A DNA stretch of 64,000 nucleotides from CAVSMC01 sp963798655 (GCA_963798655.1 CAWCUH010000003.1:310001-374000), one strand, 5' to 3'; shown: positions 22,637 to 32,011, counted from the first letter of the stretch. The notes: generated from the sequence alone by a model not told the origin. A program made the numbers and translations.

Positions 22637-24340
22637 ATGCATCGCGACGATCCCAAGCAATGGTCCGCGCAGCCCGGCACGCGCTACGCCGAGCGCACGA
22701 TCCGCGCGCCGCGCGGGACCGAGCGCACGTGCAAGTCGTGGCTCACCGAAGCGCCGCTGCGGATGCTGATGAACAATCTCGATCCCGAAGTTGGCGAGAA
22801 TCCGAAGGCACTCGTCGTCTACGGCGGCATCGGCCGCGCCGCACGCAACTGGGAGTGCTTCGACGCGATCGTCGCCGCGCTGCGCGAGCTGAACGACGAC
22901 GAGTCGCTGCTGATCCAGTCGGGCAAGCCGGTGGGCGTATTCCGCACGCACGTCGACGCGCCGCGCGTGCTGATCGCGAACTCGAACCTCGTGCCGAAAT
23001 GGGCGACGTGGGAGCACTTCAACGAGCTCGACCGCAAGGGGCTGATGATGTTCGGCCAGATGACGGCGGGCTCGTGGATCTACATCGGCTCGCAGGGAAT
23101 CGTCCAGGGCACGTACGAGACGTTCTCGGAAGCGGGCCGCCAGCACTGCAACGGCGATCTCGCCGACAAGTGGATCCTCACCGCCGGCCTGGGCGGCATG
23201 GGCGGCGCGCAACCGCTCGCGGCGACGATGGCCGGCGCTTCGATGCTCGCGATCGAATGTCAGCAGAGCCGCATCGACATGCGGCTCGCGACGCGCTATC
23301 TCGATCGTCAGGCGCGCGATCTCGACGACGCACTCGCGCTGGTGCGCGACGCGTGCGCAAAGCGAGCGCCGACGTCGATCGCGTTGCTCGGCAATGCCGC
23401 GGAGATCCTGCCCGAGCTCGTGCGTCGTGGCGCGCACCCCGACCTGTTGACCGATCAGACGTCGGCGCACGATCTCGTGTACGGCTATCTGCCCGCCGGC
23501 TGGAGCGTCGAGCGATGGAAAGCCGCGCAGGCCGATCCGTCGCAGCACGAAGCGCTCGTCGCCGCCGCGAAGCGGTCGATCAGGCAGCATGTCGAAGCGA
23601 TGCTCGCGCTGCACGCGCAGGGCGTGCCGACGTTCGATTACGGCAACAACATCCGGCAGGTCGCGTACGACGAAGGCGTGGCGAGCGCTTTCGATTTTCC
23701 GGGCTTCGTTCCCGCGTACATCCGGCCGCTGTTCTGCGAAGGCAAGGGGCCGTTCCGCTGGGCGGCGCTATCGGGCGATCCCGACGACATCCGCAAGACC
23801 GACCGCAAGGTGCGTGAGCTCTTTCCCGACGACGCGCATCTGCACCGGTGGCTCGACATGGCGGGCGAGCGCATCGCGTTCCAGGGATTGCCCGCACGCA
23901 TCTGCTGGCTCGGGCTCGGACAGCGCCATCGCGCCGGGCTTGCATTCAACGACATGGTCGCGAGCGGCGAGCTGAAGGCGCCGATCGTCATCGGCCGCGA
24001 TCATCTCGACACCGGCAGCGTCGCGTCGCCGAACCGCGAGACCGAATCGATGCGCGACGGCTCCGACGCCGTTTCGGATTGGCCGTTGCTGAACGCGCTG
24101 CTCAATACGGCGAGCGGGGCGACGTGGGTGTCGTTCCATCACGGCGGCGGCGTCGGCATGGGCTACGCGCAGCACGCGGGCGTCGTGATCGTCTGCGACG
24201 GCACGCCGGCCGCGGCCAAGCGCATCGAGCGCGTGCTGTGGAACGATCCGGCGACCGGCGTCATGCGCCACGCGGACGCCGGCTACGAGAAGGCGATCGC
24301 GGTCGCGAAGGCGAACGGGCTCAAGTTGCCGATGACGTGA
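22637..24340 (+). CDS. hutU: Urocanate hydratase
   Basis: NAD-dependent hydration of urocanate to imidazolonepropionate. 567 residues, a full-length enzyme. Signatures: GKPVGVFRTH, MTAGSWIYIGSQGI, the GGMGGAQP glycine loop that binds NAD, DQTSAHD, and a C-terminal GRDHLDTGSVASPNRETE with HHGGGVGMGY. Forms an operon with hutH. Confidence 0.96.
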   Translation: MHRDDPKQWSAQPGTRYAERTIRAPRGTERTCKSWLTEAPLRMLMNNLDPEVGENPKALVVYGGIGRAARNWECFDAIVAALRELNDDESLLIQSGKPVGVFRTHVDAPRVLIANSNLVPKWATWEHFNELDRKGLMMFGQMTAGSWIYIGSQGIVQGTYETFSEAGRQHCNGDLADKWILTAGLGGMGGAQPLAATMAGASMLAIECQQSRIDMRLATRYLDRQARDLDDALALVRDACAKRAPTSIALLGNAAEILPELVRRGAHPDLLTDQTSAHDLVYGYLPAGWSVERWKAAQADPSQHEALVAAAKRSIRQHVEAMLALHAQGVPTFDYGNNIRQVAYDEGVASAFDFPGFVPAYIRPLFCEGKGPFRWAALSGDPDDIRKTDRKVRELFPDDAHLHRWLDMAGERIAFQGLPARICWLGLGQRHRAGLAFNDMVASGELKAPIVIGRDHLDTGSVASPNRETESMRDGSDAVSDWPLLNALLNTASGATWVSFHHGGGVGMGYAQHAGVVIVCDGTPAAAKRIERVLWNDPATGVMRHADAGYEKAIAVAKANGLKLPMT

Positions 24341-24471
24341 CAGTCGGAAACGTTTACAGCGACGCCATGCCAGTGCCGTACGAATGAGGCGAATCAACCG
24401 GTTAGCGGTCTGGTACGCGCCGTGCTTATCCGATGCAGCCGCCATGTAGGCGGGGGCAAGGGGACAAAACG

Positions 24472-25014
24472 ATGAGGTACTACAAAAAGGTTCTGGGCGC
24501 GCTCGCAGCGATCGCGCTCGCTGCGACGCTGGCCTCGCCGGCGCACGCTGGGGCTATCAACCCCGACGGTACGTGGGTCGGCTTCTGCTTCAACGATCTC
24601 GGTCCGGCTACGTCGGGCTGCCAGAACTTGGGTTCGCAGACGTCGGGTAACGACTTCACGTTCACGCTGTCCGGTCCGGCGATCCTGCAGATCACCGACG
24701 CGTTCAATCAGGGCGACATGTTCGAAGCGTTCGATTTCGGCGTCTCGCTGTTCACGACGAGCGCCGTGCCGAACACGGGCGCGGACACAGGCGTGAGCGA
24801 TCCGTTTGCCGCATACGCGGACGCGCGCTTGAGCCACGGATCGATCCTGCTCGGGGCGGGTCAGCACCAGATCTCGGTGTTCAACGTCCAAGGGTGTTGC
24901 AACGGTGGCGGTGCGTATCTGCGGATCGCGGCGGTGCCCGAGCCGGGTACGCTCGCGCTGATCGCGGCTTCGCTCATCGGCGCGGCGGTCACGCGGCGTC
25001 GCAAGCAACGCTGA
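24472..25014 (+). CDS. PEP-CTERM sorting-domain protein
   Basis: 180 residues; ATG at 24472 after an AAGGGG site (an in-frame ATG lies 39 bases upstream). Signal peptide ends near AHAGA. The C-terminus is a textbook PEP-CTERM signal: VPEPGT, a hydrophobic helix (LALIAASLIGAAV) and an RRRKQR basic end. Such proteins are exported and cleaved by an exosortase. Two Cys (CFNDLG...SGC) and a CC pair (QGCCNGG) suggest disulfides. The exosortase is not in the window. Confidence 0.85.
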   Translation: MRYYKKVLGALAAIALAATLASPAHAGAINPDGTWVGFCFNDLGPATSGCQNLGSQTSGNDFTFTLSGPAILQITDAFNQGDMFEAFDFGVSLFTTSAVPNTGADTGVSDPFAAYADARLSHGSILLGAGQHQISVFNVQGCCNGGGAYLRIAAVPEPGTLALIAASLIGAAVTRRRKQR

Positions 25015-25036
25015 TCCGAGCGGTTCAGCGGCAACC

Positions 25037-25067
25037 AAGCGCGCGGTTCGCCGCGCGCTTTTGCTTT
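25037..25067. terminator. Hairpin terminator between PEP-CTERM gene and ABC transporter
   Basis: 10-bp perfect stem AAGCGCGCGG / CCGCGCGCTT around a TTCG tetraloop, followed by TTGCTTTC. It can end the PEP-CTERM gene; the opposite strand also passes through it after the ABC ATPase stop. Confidence 0.75.
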
Positions 25068-26123
25068 CTAGAACACCCACGCCGCGTCGCGCGGCACGTC
25101 GAGCCAGTGGCGTCCCGCCGCAAGCGGCCGGTCGCCGTACGCGCGTACACGCGCCGCGCCGACGTGGAACAGGTGCTCCCACTTGTCGCCGAGATACATC
25201 GACGTCGTGAGTTCGGCGGCGAGGCGGTTCGTGCCGTCGGCCTGCGCGATGCGCACGCGCTCGAGACGCACCATTGCGACGGCGTCGGCGCCGATCGCGG
25301 CGGTGCTCTTCAGCCGTCCCCACAGCGACCACCCGTCGCCTTCGAGCAGCGCCGTGCCGTTCTCGATGCGGGCGATGCGTCCGGCGAGGCGGTTGTTGCT
25401 GCCCATGAAGTCGGCGGCGAACAGCGTCGCCGGGTCGCTGTACATCTGCTCCGGCGTGCCCTGCTGCTCGATGACGCCGCCGTTCAGCAGCAGGATGCGG
25501 TCGGACATCGCCATCGACTCGGACTGGTCGTGCGTGACGACGAGCGCGGAGAGCTGCAGCTTGACGATCAGCTCGCGCAGCCACGCGCGTGCTTCCTCGC
25601 GCAGCTTCGCATCGAGGTTCGACAGCGGCTCGTCGAGCAGGATCACCGGCGGGTTGTAGACCAGTGCGCGCGCGAGCGCGACGCGCTGCTGCTGCCCGCC
25701 GGATAGCTGATGCGGATAGCGCTCGCCGAGATGGCCGAGCGAAAGCTGGTCGAGCGCCTTCTTCACGCGTGTCGCGATCTCGCTCGTGGGCACCTTGCGA
25801 AGCTTCAATGCGTACGCGACGTTGTCGAACACCGTCTTGTGCGGCCACAACGCGTAGGACTGGAACACGAGGCCGAGATTGCGACCCTCGGCGGGCACGT
25901 CGATGCCGCCGACGCTGTCGAACAGCGCCTTGTCGGCGATGCGGATCGCTCCCTGCGACGGCGCCTCGAGGCCGGCCACGGCGCGCAGCAGCGTCGTCTT
26001 GCCGCTGCCCGACGGGCCGAGCAGCGAGACGACCTCGCCGCGCTCGAGCGTGAGCGACACGCCCTTGAGGATGAGGTTGTCGCCGTACCTCAGGTGCAGG
26101 TCGTCGACGGTCAGCTCCGCCAT
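25068..26123 (-). CDS. ABC transporter ATP-binding protein, iron(III)-type
   Basis: 351 residues from the ATG at 26123. ATPase domain with Walker A (GPSGSGKTT), Q-loop (VFQSYALWPH), signature LSGGQQQR, Walker B (ILLDEPLSNLD) and switch His (VVTHDQSE). The last ~100 residues are a TOBE-like domain. This is the FbpC/PotA-type architecture. It is the last gene of a substrate-binding/permease/ATPase operon. Confidence 0.85.
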   Translation of the reverse strand: MAELTVDDLHLRYGDNLILKGVSLTLERGEVVSLLGPSGSGKTTLLRAVAGLEAPSQGAIRIADKALFDSVGGIDVPAEGRNLGLVFQSYALWPHKTVFDNVAYALKLRKVPTSEIATRVKKALDQLSLGHLGERYPHQLSGGQQQRVALARALVYNPPVILLDEPLSNLDAKLREEARAWLRELIVKLQLSALVVTHDQSESMAMSDRILLLNGGVIEQQGTPEQMYSDPATLFAADFMGSNNRLAGRIARIENGTALLEGDGWSLWGRLKSTAAIGADAVAMVRLERVRIAQADGTNRLAAELTTSMYLGDKWEHLFHVGAARVRAYGDRPLAAGRHWLDVPRDAAWVF

Positions 26124-26134
26124 CGTTTGCTCCC

Positions 26135-27841
26135 CTAGTCGCGCAGGCGCACGCCGAAGCGCAGCGCGAGCGCGAGACCGATGCCCACGAGCAGCACGTT
26201 GATCAGCGACAGTGCGGCGACGACGTCGATCGCGCCGCCCTGCCACAGCGAGACGAGCTCCGCGCCGATCACTTCGGTTCCCGGCGCGAGCAGGTAGACT
26301 CCGGTCGAGTATTCGCGCTCGAAGATCATGAACACCAGCAGCCACGAGCCGAGCAGTCCGTGGCGAATGAGCGGCAGCGTGATCTCGCGCGAGATGCGGC
26401 CGCGGCTCGCGCCGACGCTGCGGCCGGCTTCCTCCAGCTCGCTCGACACCTGCAGCAGCGACGACGAGATGAGCCGCATGCCGTACGCAAGCCACACGAC
26501 GGTGTACGCGATCCACATGCTGACGATCGTCGTGCGCAGCGGCGTCAGCGGCGGAAAGAACAGGAACACCCACAGAAACGCGAGCCCTGCGAGCAGTCCC
26601 GGAACCGCGCGCGGCACCAGCACGAGGTAGTCGACGAAGCGCGACCAGCCGTCGTTGCGACGGTGGGTCGCGAAGCCGATCGCCGTGTAGCAGGCGACGG
26701 TGATCGCGCCGCCCACCGTGCCGATGAGAATCGTGTTGACGATCGCGCGCGTATGCGTCGGCTCGTCGAAGACGCTGCGGAAGTTGTCGAGCGTCAACGC
26801 CTCGCGCAGCGTGACGCCGAATCCCCAGTTGGTGACGAACGCGCGCAGCGCGATGCCCGACAGCGGAACGATCACGCTCACGAAGAGCCACGCGAGGAGC
26901 AAAGCGGCGGCAAGCCATTTCCACTTGCCGAGCGGCAGGTCGCGCAGCCGCCCTGCCTTGCCCTTGATCGTCGCGTAGCGGCGGGCATTCTGCAGCAGGC
27001 GGCGCTGCAGCAGGACGAGCGGGAACGTCACGCCGACGATGCACATCGCGACCGCGGCCATCAGGTGATACGACGGCGTGCCGAGCTTGTTCGTGAGCTT
27101 GTACAGATACGTCGACAGCACCAGATGCCCTTCGGGGTCGCCGAGCACCAGCGGCAGGCCGAACAGCTCGAAGCCGAGGAAGAAGACGAGCACCGCAGCG
27201 AACAGCAGCGACGGCATGATCAATGGCAGGCTCACCGTCGTCGCGACGCGAAACGGCGACGCGCCCGCCGTGCGCGCCGCTTCCTCGACGTCGGACCCGA
27301 GGCTCTTGAGCGCAGCCGACGCGTAGACGTAGACGTTCGGCACGTGCGTCAGGCCGGCGATCACCGCCATCGCTGGAACCGAGTAGAGGCCCCACGGTAC
27401 GCCGCCGAAGAGATCGCTCGCCCACACGCTGTAGAACCCGACCGGCCCGGCGGCGACAACATAGCCGAACGACAGCACCATCGGCGACACGAAGCTCGGC
27501 ACGAGGATCATCGGCTCGAGCCATCGCTTGGCCGGCAGGTCGGTGCGCTCCATCACGAATGCGAGGAGCGCGCCGAGCGGCACGGCGATCACCGTCATGC
27601 CGGTCGCGATGAACAGCGAGTTCGCGAACGCCTGCCAGAAATCGCCGTCGGCAAAGATGAACGCGTACGCGGCGAGGCCGACGCTCTTGCGCGCGTCGAA
27701 GAACGGCGCGGTGAGCAGGCTCTGGTAGGCGATCAGCGCGAGCGGCGCGAGCACCGCCGTCGCGGTGACGGCGATCGTCAGCGCCCGCGTGAGCGACGGG
27801 CGGGCCGCGCTCCGGACGCCGGCTGACGTTACGGCGGCCAC
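26135..27841 (-). CDS. ABC transporter permease, two fused permease domains (iron(III) type)
   Basis: 568 residues from a GTG. About twelve hydrophobic segments in two halves, each with the inner-membrane-transport EAA loop: 'EEAARTAGASPFRVATTVSLPL' region in the first half and 'EEAGRSVGASRGRISREITLP' in the second. This fused layout is typical of FbpB/AfuB-like importers. It lies between the ATPase (11 bases) and the binding protein (13 bases). Confidence 0.88.
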   Translation of the reverse strand: MAAVTSAGVRSAARPSLTRALTIAVTATAVLAPLALIAYQSLLTAPFFDARKSVGLAAYAFIFADGDFWQAFANSLFIATGMTVIAVPLGALLAFVMERTDLPAKRWLEPMILVPSFVSPMVLSFGYVVAAGPVGFYSVWASDLFGGVPWGLYSVPAMAVIAGLTHVPNVYVYASAALKSLGSDVEEAARTAGASPFRVATTVSLPLIMPSLLFAAVLVFFLGFELFGLPLVLGDPEGHLVLSTYLYKLTNKLGTPSYHLMAAVAMCIVGVTFPLVLLQRRLLQNARRYATIKGKAGRLRDLPLGKWKWLAAALLLAWLFVSVIVPLSGIALRAFVTNWGFGVTLREALTLDNFRSVFDEPTHTRAIVNTILIGTVGGAITVACYTAIGFATHRRNDGWSRFVDYLVLVPRAVPGLLAGLAFLWVFLFFPPLTPLRTTIVSMWIAYTVVWLAYGMRLISSSLLQVSSELEEAGRSVGASRGRISREITLPLIRHGLLGSWLLVFMIFEREYSTGVYLLAPGTEVIGAELVSLWQGGAIDVVAALSLINVLLVGIGLALALRFGVRLRD

Positions 27842-27854
27842 GGCGCGCGCCGTG

Positions 27855-28946
27855 CTACTTGGCGGTGACCGTGCTCTTCCAGTTGTTGAGGAACTCGAGC
27901 CGCTTCTTCGGATCGAGCCACGACGTGATCTCGGAGCTCACCGGAATCGGCTTCACGACGTTCGGGCCGAGCTGCGTGTTGAGCTTGGCCGCCGTGTACT
28001 CGGCATCGACGTCGTTGCGCACGGCGAAGAGCTCGACATCGCTGCCGATCATCTTCTGCCCGCGCTGCGAAAGCACGTAGTCGGTGAACACCTTCGCCGC
28101 GTTCGGGTTGCGCGCCGCCTTGCCGATGAACAGCACGCGCGACAGCACCAGCGTGTAGTCCTTCGGGAGCACGACGCCGAGCGACGCGTCCTTCTTGGCG
28201 CGCACCAGCGCGTAGCTGCCGAGCACGTTGTAGCCGAGCAGATGCTCGCCCGACGACACCTTCTCCAGCATGTTGCCCGTGCTCGAGTAGACCCGGTAAC
28301 TCGTCGCGCCGAAGCCCTTCTCGAGATCGTGCATCCCGGCGAAGTACTTCGTGTCCTGCACGACGAACATGAAGCCCACGCCGCTCTTCTCGATGTCGTA
28401 CGTCGTCACCTTGCCCTTGAACTTGTCGGTCTTAGTGTTGATGAGCTTCGCGAACGCCGCGTGGTCCTGCGGAACCTCGTCGGCGCTCACCAGGCGCTTG
28501 TTGTAGATGAACACCGCCGGCTCGTACGTGGTGCCGTAAGCCGCGTTCTTGTAGACCGCCCATTGCGGCAGCTTCGGGGCTTCCGGCGACGCGTACTGCA
28601 TCGCCTGGCCGTCGTCGACGAGCTTCACCTGCAGGTCCATCGCAGAGCTCCACATGACGTCGGCCGAGCCCTGGCCCGCGGCCGCCTCGGCGATGAAGCG
28701 GTTGTACATCTCGGTCGAGTTCATGTCGTTGTACTCGACCTTGATGTCGGGATAGAGCGCGTTGAAATCCCTGATCAGCGGTTGCGCTGCCTTGGTGTCG
28801 AGCGCGCTGTAGATGACGACCTTGCCTTCCTTCTTCGCCGCGGCGATCGTCTGCGCGTAGTCGGCGGGGTAACCGGCGGGAACCGCTTGCGCAAATGCGG
28901 CCGCGGCCGCGAGCGCGCTTAGCGCGGCAACGAACGACTTCAGCAT
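27855..28946 (-). CDS. ABC transporter periplasmic substrate-binding protein (iron(III)-type)
   Basis: 363 residues with a signal peptide (cleavage near AFAQA). The opening 'AAKKEGKVVIYSALD' and the fold pattern belong to the class-II ferric-binding protein family; the conserved tyrosine pair that binds iron in FbpA is not clearly present, so the ligand could be iron, another metal chelate or a phosphonate. First gene of a three-gene operon. Confidence 0.8.
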   Translation of the reverse strand: MLKSFVAALSALAAAAAFAQAVPAGYPADYAQTIAAAKKEGKVVIYSALDTKAAQPLIRDFNALYPDIKVEYNDMNSTEMYNRFIAEAAAGQGSADVMWSSAMDLQVKLVDDGQAMQYASPEAPKLPQWAVYKNAAYGTTYEPAVFIYNKRLVSADEVPQDHAAFAKLINTKTDKFKGKVTTYDIEKSGVGFMFVVQDTKYFAGMHDLEKGFGATSYRVYSSTGNMLEKVSSGEHLLGYNVLGSYALVRAKKDASLGVVLPKDYTLVLSRVLFIGKAARNPNAAKVFTDYVLSQRGQKMIGSDVELFAVRNDVDAEYTAAKLNTQLGPNVVKPIPVSSEITSWLDPKKRLEFLNNWKSTVTAK

Positions 28947-29111
28947 CGGAATCTCCTCGGGTCTTCTCGCCGCTCGTCGGGCGCGGCAATGCGCCGGATT
29001 ATAGGCGCGTGACAGTCGTCCGACGGACGGTCGCGCGGGCTCCCTATGCCGTTGTCATAATGCCAGAGATTGGTCGGCACCGGCCTTACGCACGAAAGGA
29101 GCCGCGACATC

Positions 29112-29570
29112 ATGCGATCCACGACGTATCCGCGCATCCTCGCCGTCATTGCGTTCTGTTGCGGCCTCGCCACCGCGCAAGCCGACACGCTCAGGCCAGC
29201 ATCTGCGGCGCCGACGCAAACGGCATTCACTGCGTCGGCACCGTCGCGAGTCGCCGCGAAGCCCGATTCGCAGACGCCGACTGCAAGGCGCGTGACGTCC
29301 CATCGTGTGACCACCGCCGTCGATGCGGCGAGCAACCGGACGCGCCCATCGAGCGGCGTCACCAACGCCCGCGGTGCGTCGACGCCGGCGGATACGCGGC
29401 CCGAAGGGCGCGGCAACGTGGCCGCTTCGAATGCGACAGTCACCTCGCCAGGCCCTTCTGCACGCGTGTCCGGAACGCTGATGCCGGTCGGAACGGCCGC
29501 CGGTGTCTCGACGACGCAGGCCGGGAGCGCGAGCAGCGGCAATGGCCACGGCAAAGGCGGAGGCGGTTGA
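29112..29570 (+). CDS. Small secreted low-complexity protein
   Basis: 152 residues. The N-terminus 'RILAVIAFCCGLATAQA' is a signal peptide. The mature part is Ser/Thr/Ala/Gly-rich, ending in GHGKGGGG, with no domain. The region has many alternative frames, so real coding is likely but not certain. Confidence 0.5.
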   Translation: MRSTTYPRILAVIAFCCGLATAQADTLRPASAAPTQTAFTASAPSRVAAKPDSQTPTARRVTSHRVTTAVDAASNRTRPSSGVTNARGASTPADTRPEGRGNVAASNATVTSPGPSARVSGTLMPVGTAAGVSTTQAGSASSGNGHGKGGGG

Positions 29571-29622
29571 CGGCTGACCGCAGCGCGCAGCAGCCGTTAT
29601 CGAATCAATGGGAGGTGACCCG

Positions 29623-29885
29623 ATGAACCGAGCGCTGATCGTGTCGCTGCTGTCGCGGCCGCGCCACTCGCGTGGACGCTCGCGAACGCACAAACAGCCA
29701 CCGCGGAACACGGCGCGCGCGCAGCGCAGGGGGCAGGCGCCGCGGCGGCCGCAAGGGATTCGACGTCGCAGACGCCAACGCCCGCGCACGCGGGCAGCGA
29801 TCCTCGTGTGTGTCTCGAGTTCGCGACGAACCTCGAGATCCACCGCTGCGCGGAGAAATACCGGCCTCGCAAGCGAGTCGGCTGA
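29623..29885 (+). pseudogene. Small secreted protein, frameshifted
   Basis: ATG at 29623 with a strong GGAGGTGA site upstream. In the ATG frame, the signal peptide (MNRALIVSL) breaks after ~9 codons. A one-base shift continues as AVAAAPLAWTLANAQT, completing a signal peptide, then an Ala/Thr-rich region and a conserved-looking end (DPRVCLEFATNLEIHRCAEKYRP) with TGA at 29883-29885. One missing base around 29648 explains the break; it could be an error. Two Cys suggest a disulfide. Confidence 0.6.
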
Positions 29886-29952
29886 CGGCAACGCGGACAG
29901 CGCAGGCCGCGTTCGCCGTTCAGCGGCCAGCGCGACTTTCGCCGGGCGAATT

Positions 29953-30029
29953 TGGTCGGGGTGAGAGGATTTGAACCTCCGGCCTCTACGTCCCGAACGT
30001 AGCGCTCTACCAGGCTAAGCTACACCCCG
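29953..30029 (-). tRNA. tRNA-Pro (anticodon CGG)
   Basis: 77 bases including an encoded CCA at 29953-29955. Acceptor stem CGGGGTG/CACCCCG, discriminator A, D-loop with AGCCTGG, anticodon stem CTACG/CGTAG with loop TTCGGGA (anticodon CGG), and T-loop GGTTCAAATCC. Confidence 0.95.
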
Positions 30030-30069
30030 AGTGGGACAGCCGCTTGCGCGGCGCGCACGCACGGCGCTG

Positions 30070-31035
30070 CTAGAACGTACGCCGGGCGGCGAAGGTCGCC
30101 AATTCTAGCAGACTTTCCCGGTGCGGCGACGGCTCGAGACTGCCAACGCATCGAGCCGCGGCATCGCTCTCGATGCGCGCTCGCTCGCGCGCGTAGTCGA
30201 GCGCGCCGGTGCGCGCGAGCACGTCGACGACCGGTGCGAAATCGGTGAGCCGGTGTCCGGTGATCGCGTTGCGTATCAGCGTCGCCTCGTCAGCGCTCGC
30301 GACCGCGAGCGCGCGGATCAGCGGCAGCGTCATCTTTCCCTCGGCAAGATCGTCGCCCAGGTTCTTGCCGATCGCGTTCAGCTCGCCGGAATAGTCGAGC
30401 ACGTCGTCGATCAGCTGGAACGCGGTGCCGAGATGCATGCCGTAGCGCGCGAGCGCTGATTCGCGCTCGGGCGACGCGCCCGCAAGCACGGCGCCAAGTT
30501 GTGCGGCCGCCTCGAACAGCTTCGCCGTCTTGCGCTGGATCACGCCGAGGTAGCGCGCCTCGTCGAGGCTCGCGTCGCCGGCGTTGACGAGCTGCAGCAC
30601 CTCGCCTTCGGCGATGACGTTCGTTGCATTGGACACGATCTCGAGCACGCGCATCGAGCCGAGCCCGACCATCAGCTGGAAGGCACGCGAATAGAGGAAG
30701 TCGCCGACGAGCACCGATGCGGCGTTGCCGAACGTCGCATTCGCCGTCGCGTGACCTCGGCGCAGCGACGATTCGTCGACGACGTCGTCATGGAGCAGCG
30801 TGGCCGTGTGGATCATCTCGATCACCGCGGCCATCGTGTAATGGTGCCGGCCCGAATAGCCGCATGCGCTTGCCGACAGCACGAGCAGCGCCGGCCGCAG
30901 CCGCTTGCCGCCGCTCTGGATGATGTATTCGCCGACCTGGCGCACGAGTGCAACGTCGGAAGCGAGGCTCGCACGAAGCGCGCCATCGACTTCCGCCATG
31001 TCGGCGGCGAGCGAGCGAAGCAGGGCGGTCGGCAA
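30070..31035 (-). CDS. ispB: Octaprenyl diphosphate synthase
   Basis: Chain-elongating trans-prenyltransferase making the ubiquinone side chain. First Asp-rich motif LLHDDVVDES and second LIDDVLDYSG, with GGKRLRP near the start. A TTG at 31035 gives ~321 residues and aligns with the family N-terminus (LLRSLAADMAEVDGAL); the frame stays open to 31179 and an internal ATG is at 30999, so the start is uncertain. Divergent from rplU. Confidence 0.88.
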   Translation of the reverse strand: MPTALLRSLAADMAEVDGALRASLASDVALVRQVGEYIIQSGGKRLRPALLVLSASACGYSGRHHYTMAAVIEMIHTATLLHDDVVDESSLRRGHATANATFGNAASVLVGDFLYSRAFQLMVGLGSMRVLEIVSNATNVIAEGEVLQLVNAGDASLDEARYLGVIQRKTAKLFEAAAQLGAVLAGASPERESALARYGMHLGTAFQLIDDVLDYSGELNAIGKNLGDDLAEGKMTLPLIRALAVASADEATLIRNAITGHRLTDFAPVVDVLARTGALDYARERARIESDAAARCVGSLEPSPHRESLLELATFAARRTF

Positions 31036-31227
31036 AGGGGCGGCGCGTGAACGGCGGCTCGTCGAACGGGCCGTGTCGGTGCGAGTCGGGCGGGACGAAA
31101 GTTTACCGGATGGCGTGGGCGGGTCATGCCGCACAGTTCGCCATTGTTGATCGCACGCAATGCCGGGGACGATCGGCAACGGATGCTCGCGCCGCCGCGG
31201 CGGCTACGTTCGATTCCGGGTAACCGG

Positions 31228-31257
31228 TTGACCGGAAAGCGCTAAATAACCTATAAT
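31228..31257 (+). promoter_or_regulatory. Sigma70 promoter for rplU-rpmA
   Basis: TTGACC at 31228-31233 and TATAAT at 31252-31257, separated by 18 bases, 41 bases upstream of the rplU start. The -10 box is a perfect consensus. Confidence 0.8.
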
Positions 31258-31297
31258 TATCGATTCCTCACGGCAGCGATCTCTCGGGGCGGCGCAC

Positions 31298-31609
31298 ATG
31301 TATGCAGTGATCAGGACCGGCGGCAAGCAGTACAAGGTCGCTCCGGGCGAAAAACTCAAGGTCGAGCTCCTGGAAGCCGACGTCGGCGCGAAGCTCGTCC
31401 TCGGCGAGGTGCTCATGGTCGGCAACGGCGACGAGATCCGTGTCGGGCAGCCGACGCTCGCCGGTGCGACGGTCAGCGCGACCGTCGTCGGTCACGGGCG
31501 CGGCGACAAGGTCACGATCTTCAAGATGCGGCGGCGCAAGAATTATCGGCGCCACCAGGGTCACCGCCAGGGGTTCACCGAAATCGCGATCGACAGCATC
31601 GACGGCTGA
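31298..31609 (+). CDS. rplU: 50S ribosomal protein L21
   Basis: 103 residues, the usual length. Signatures: MYAVIRTGGKQYKV at the start and FKMRRRKNYRRHQGHRQ near the end, the 23S rRNA-binding segment. First gene after a strong promoter, followed by rpmA. Confidence 0.97.
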   Translation: MYAVIRTGGKQYKVAPGEKLKVELLEADVGAKLVLGEVLMVGNGDEIRVGQPTLAGATVSATVVGHGRGDKVTIFKMRRRKNYRRHQGHRQGFTEIAIDSIDG

Positions 31610-31682
31610 CGCCGCAACCGAGCGCAAACGTCTGGCGCCGGCGCCGAGCGCGGCGATCCGGCAAAGAGCGGAGATTCAAGCA

Positions 31683-31967
31683 ATGGCACACAAGAAAGCG
31701 GGCGGCAGCTCACGCAACGGCCGCGACTCGCAAGCGAAGCGCCTCGGCGTCAAGTCGTACGGCGGCGAGCTTATCAGCGCGGGCAGCATCATCGCCCGCC
31801 AGCGCGGCACGCTGATCCATCCCGGCATCAACGTCGGGCTGGGCAAGGATCACACGCTGTACGCGCTTGTCGGCGGTCACGTGCGCTTCGCGACCAAGGG
31901 CAAGGACAAGCGCAAGGTCGCCAACGTCGACGCCGTGCCGGCGCAAGAGCAACCGGCGGCCGAATAG
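31683..31967 (+). CDS. rpmA: 50S ribosomal protein L27
   Basis: 94 residues: AHKKAGGSSRNGRDS start, then GSIIARQRGT and a variable C-terminal tail. The rplU-rpmA pair is normal; obgE, which usually follows in betaproteobacteria, is absent here. Its TAG stop shares its last G with a palindromic repeat. Confidence 0.97.
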   Translation: MAHKKAGGSSRNGRDSQAKRLGVKSYGGELISAGSIIARQRGTLIHPGINVGLGKDHTLYALVGGHVRFATKGKDKRKVANVDAVPAQEQPAAE

Positions 31968-32009
31968 GGGACAGACCACGTTTTCCGCGGAAAAACGCGG
32001 TCTGTCCCC
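31967..32009. repeat. GGGGACAG palindromic repeat, copy 2
   Basis: GGGGACAGACCACGTTTTCC and its near mirror GGAAAAACGCGGTCTGTCCCC form a 43-bp hairpin directly after rpmA. The right arm abuts the lptG stop on the other strand. Same family as 3871, 40126 and 59485. Confidence 0.88.
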
Positions 32010-32011
32010 AT

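Noticed and set aside
20953..22680. Minus-strand frame upstream of the PH-domain gene, overlapping hutH
   Set aside because: It is the complement of hutH; a TTG start with a good ribosome site at 20952 gives the compact PH-domain protein.
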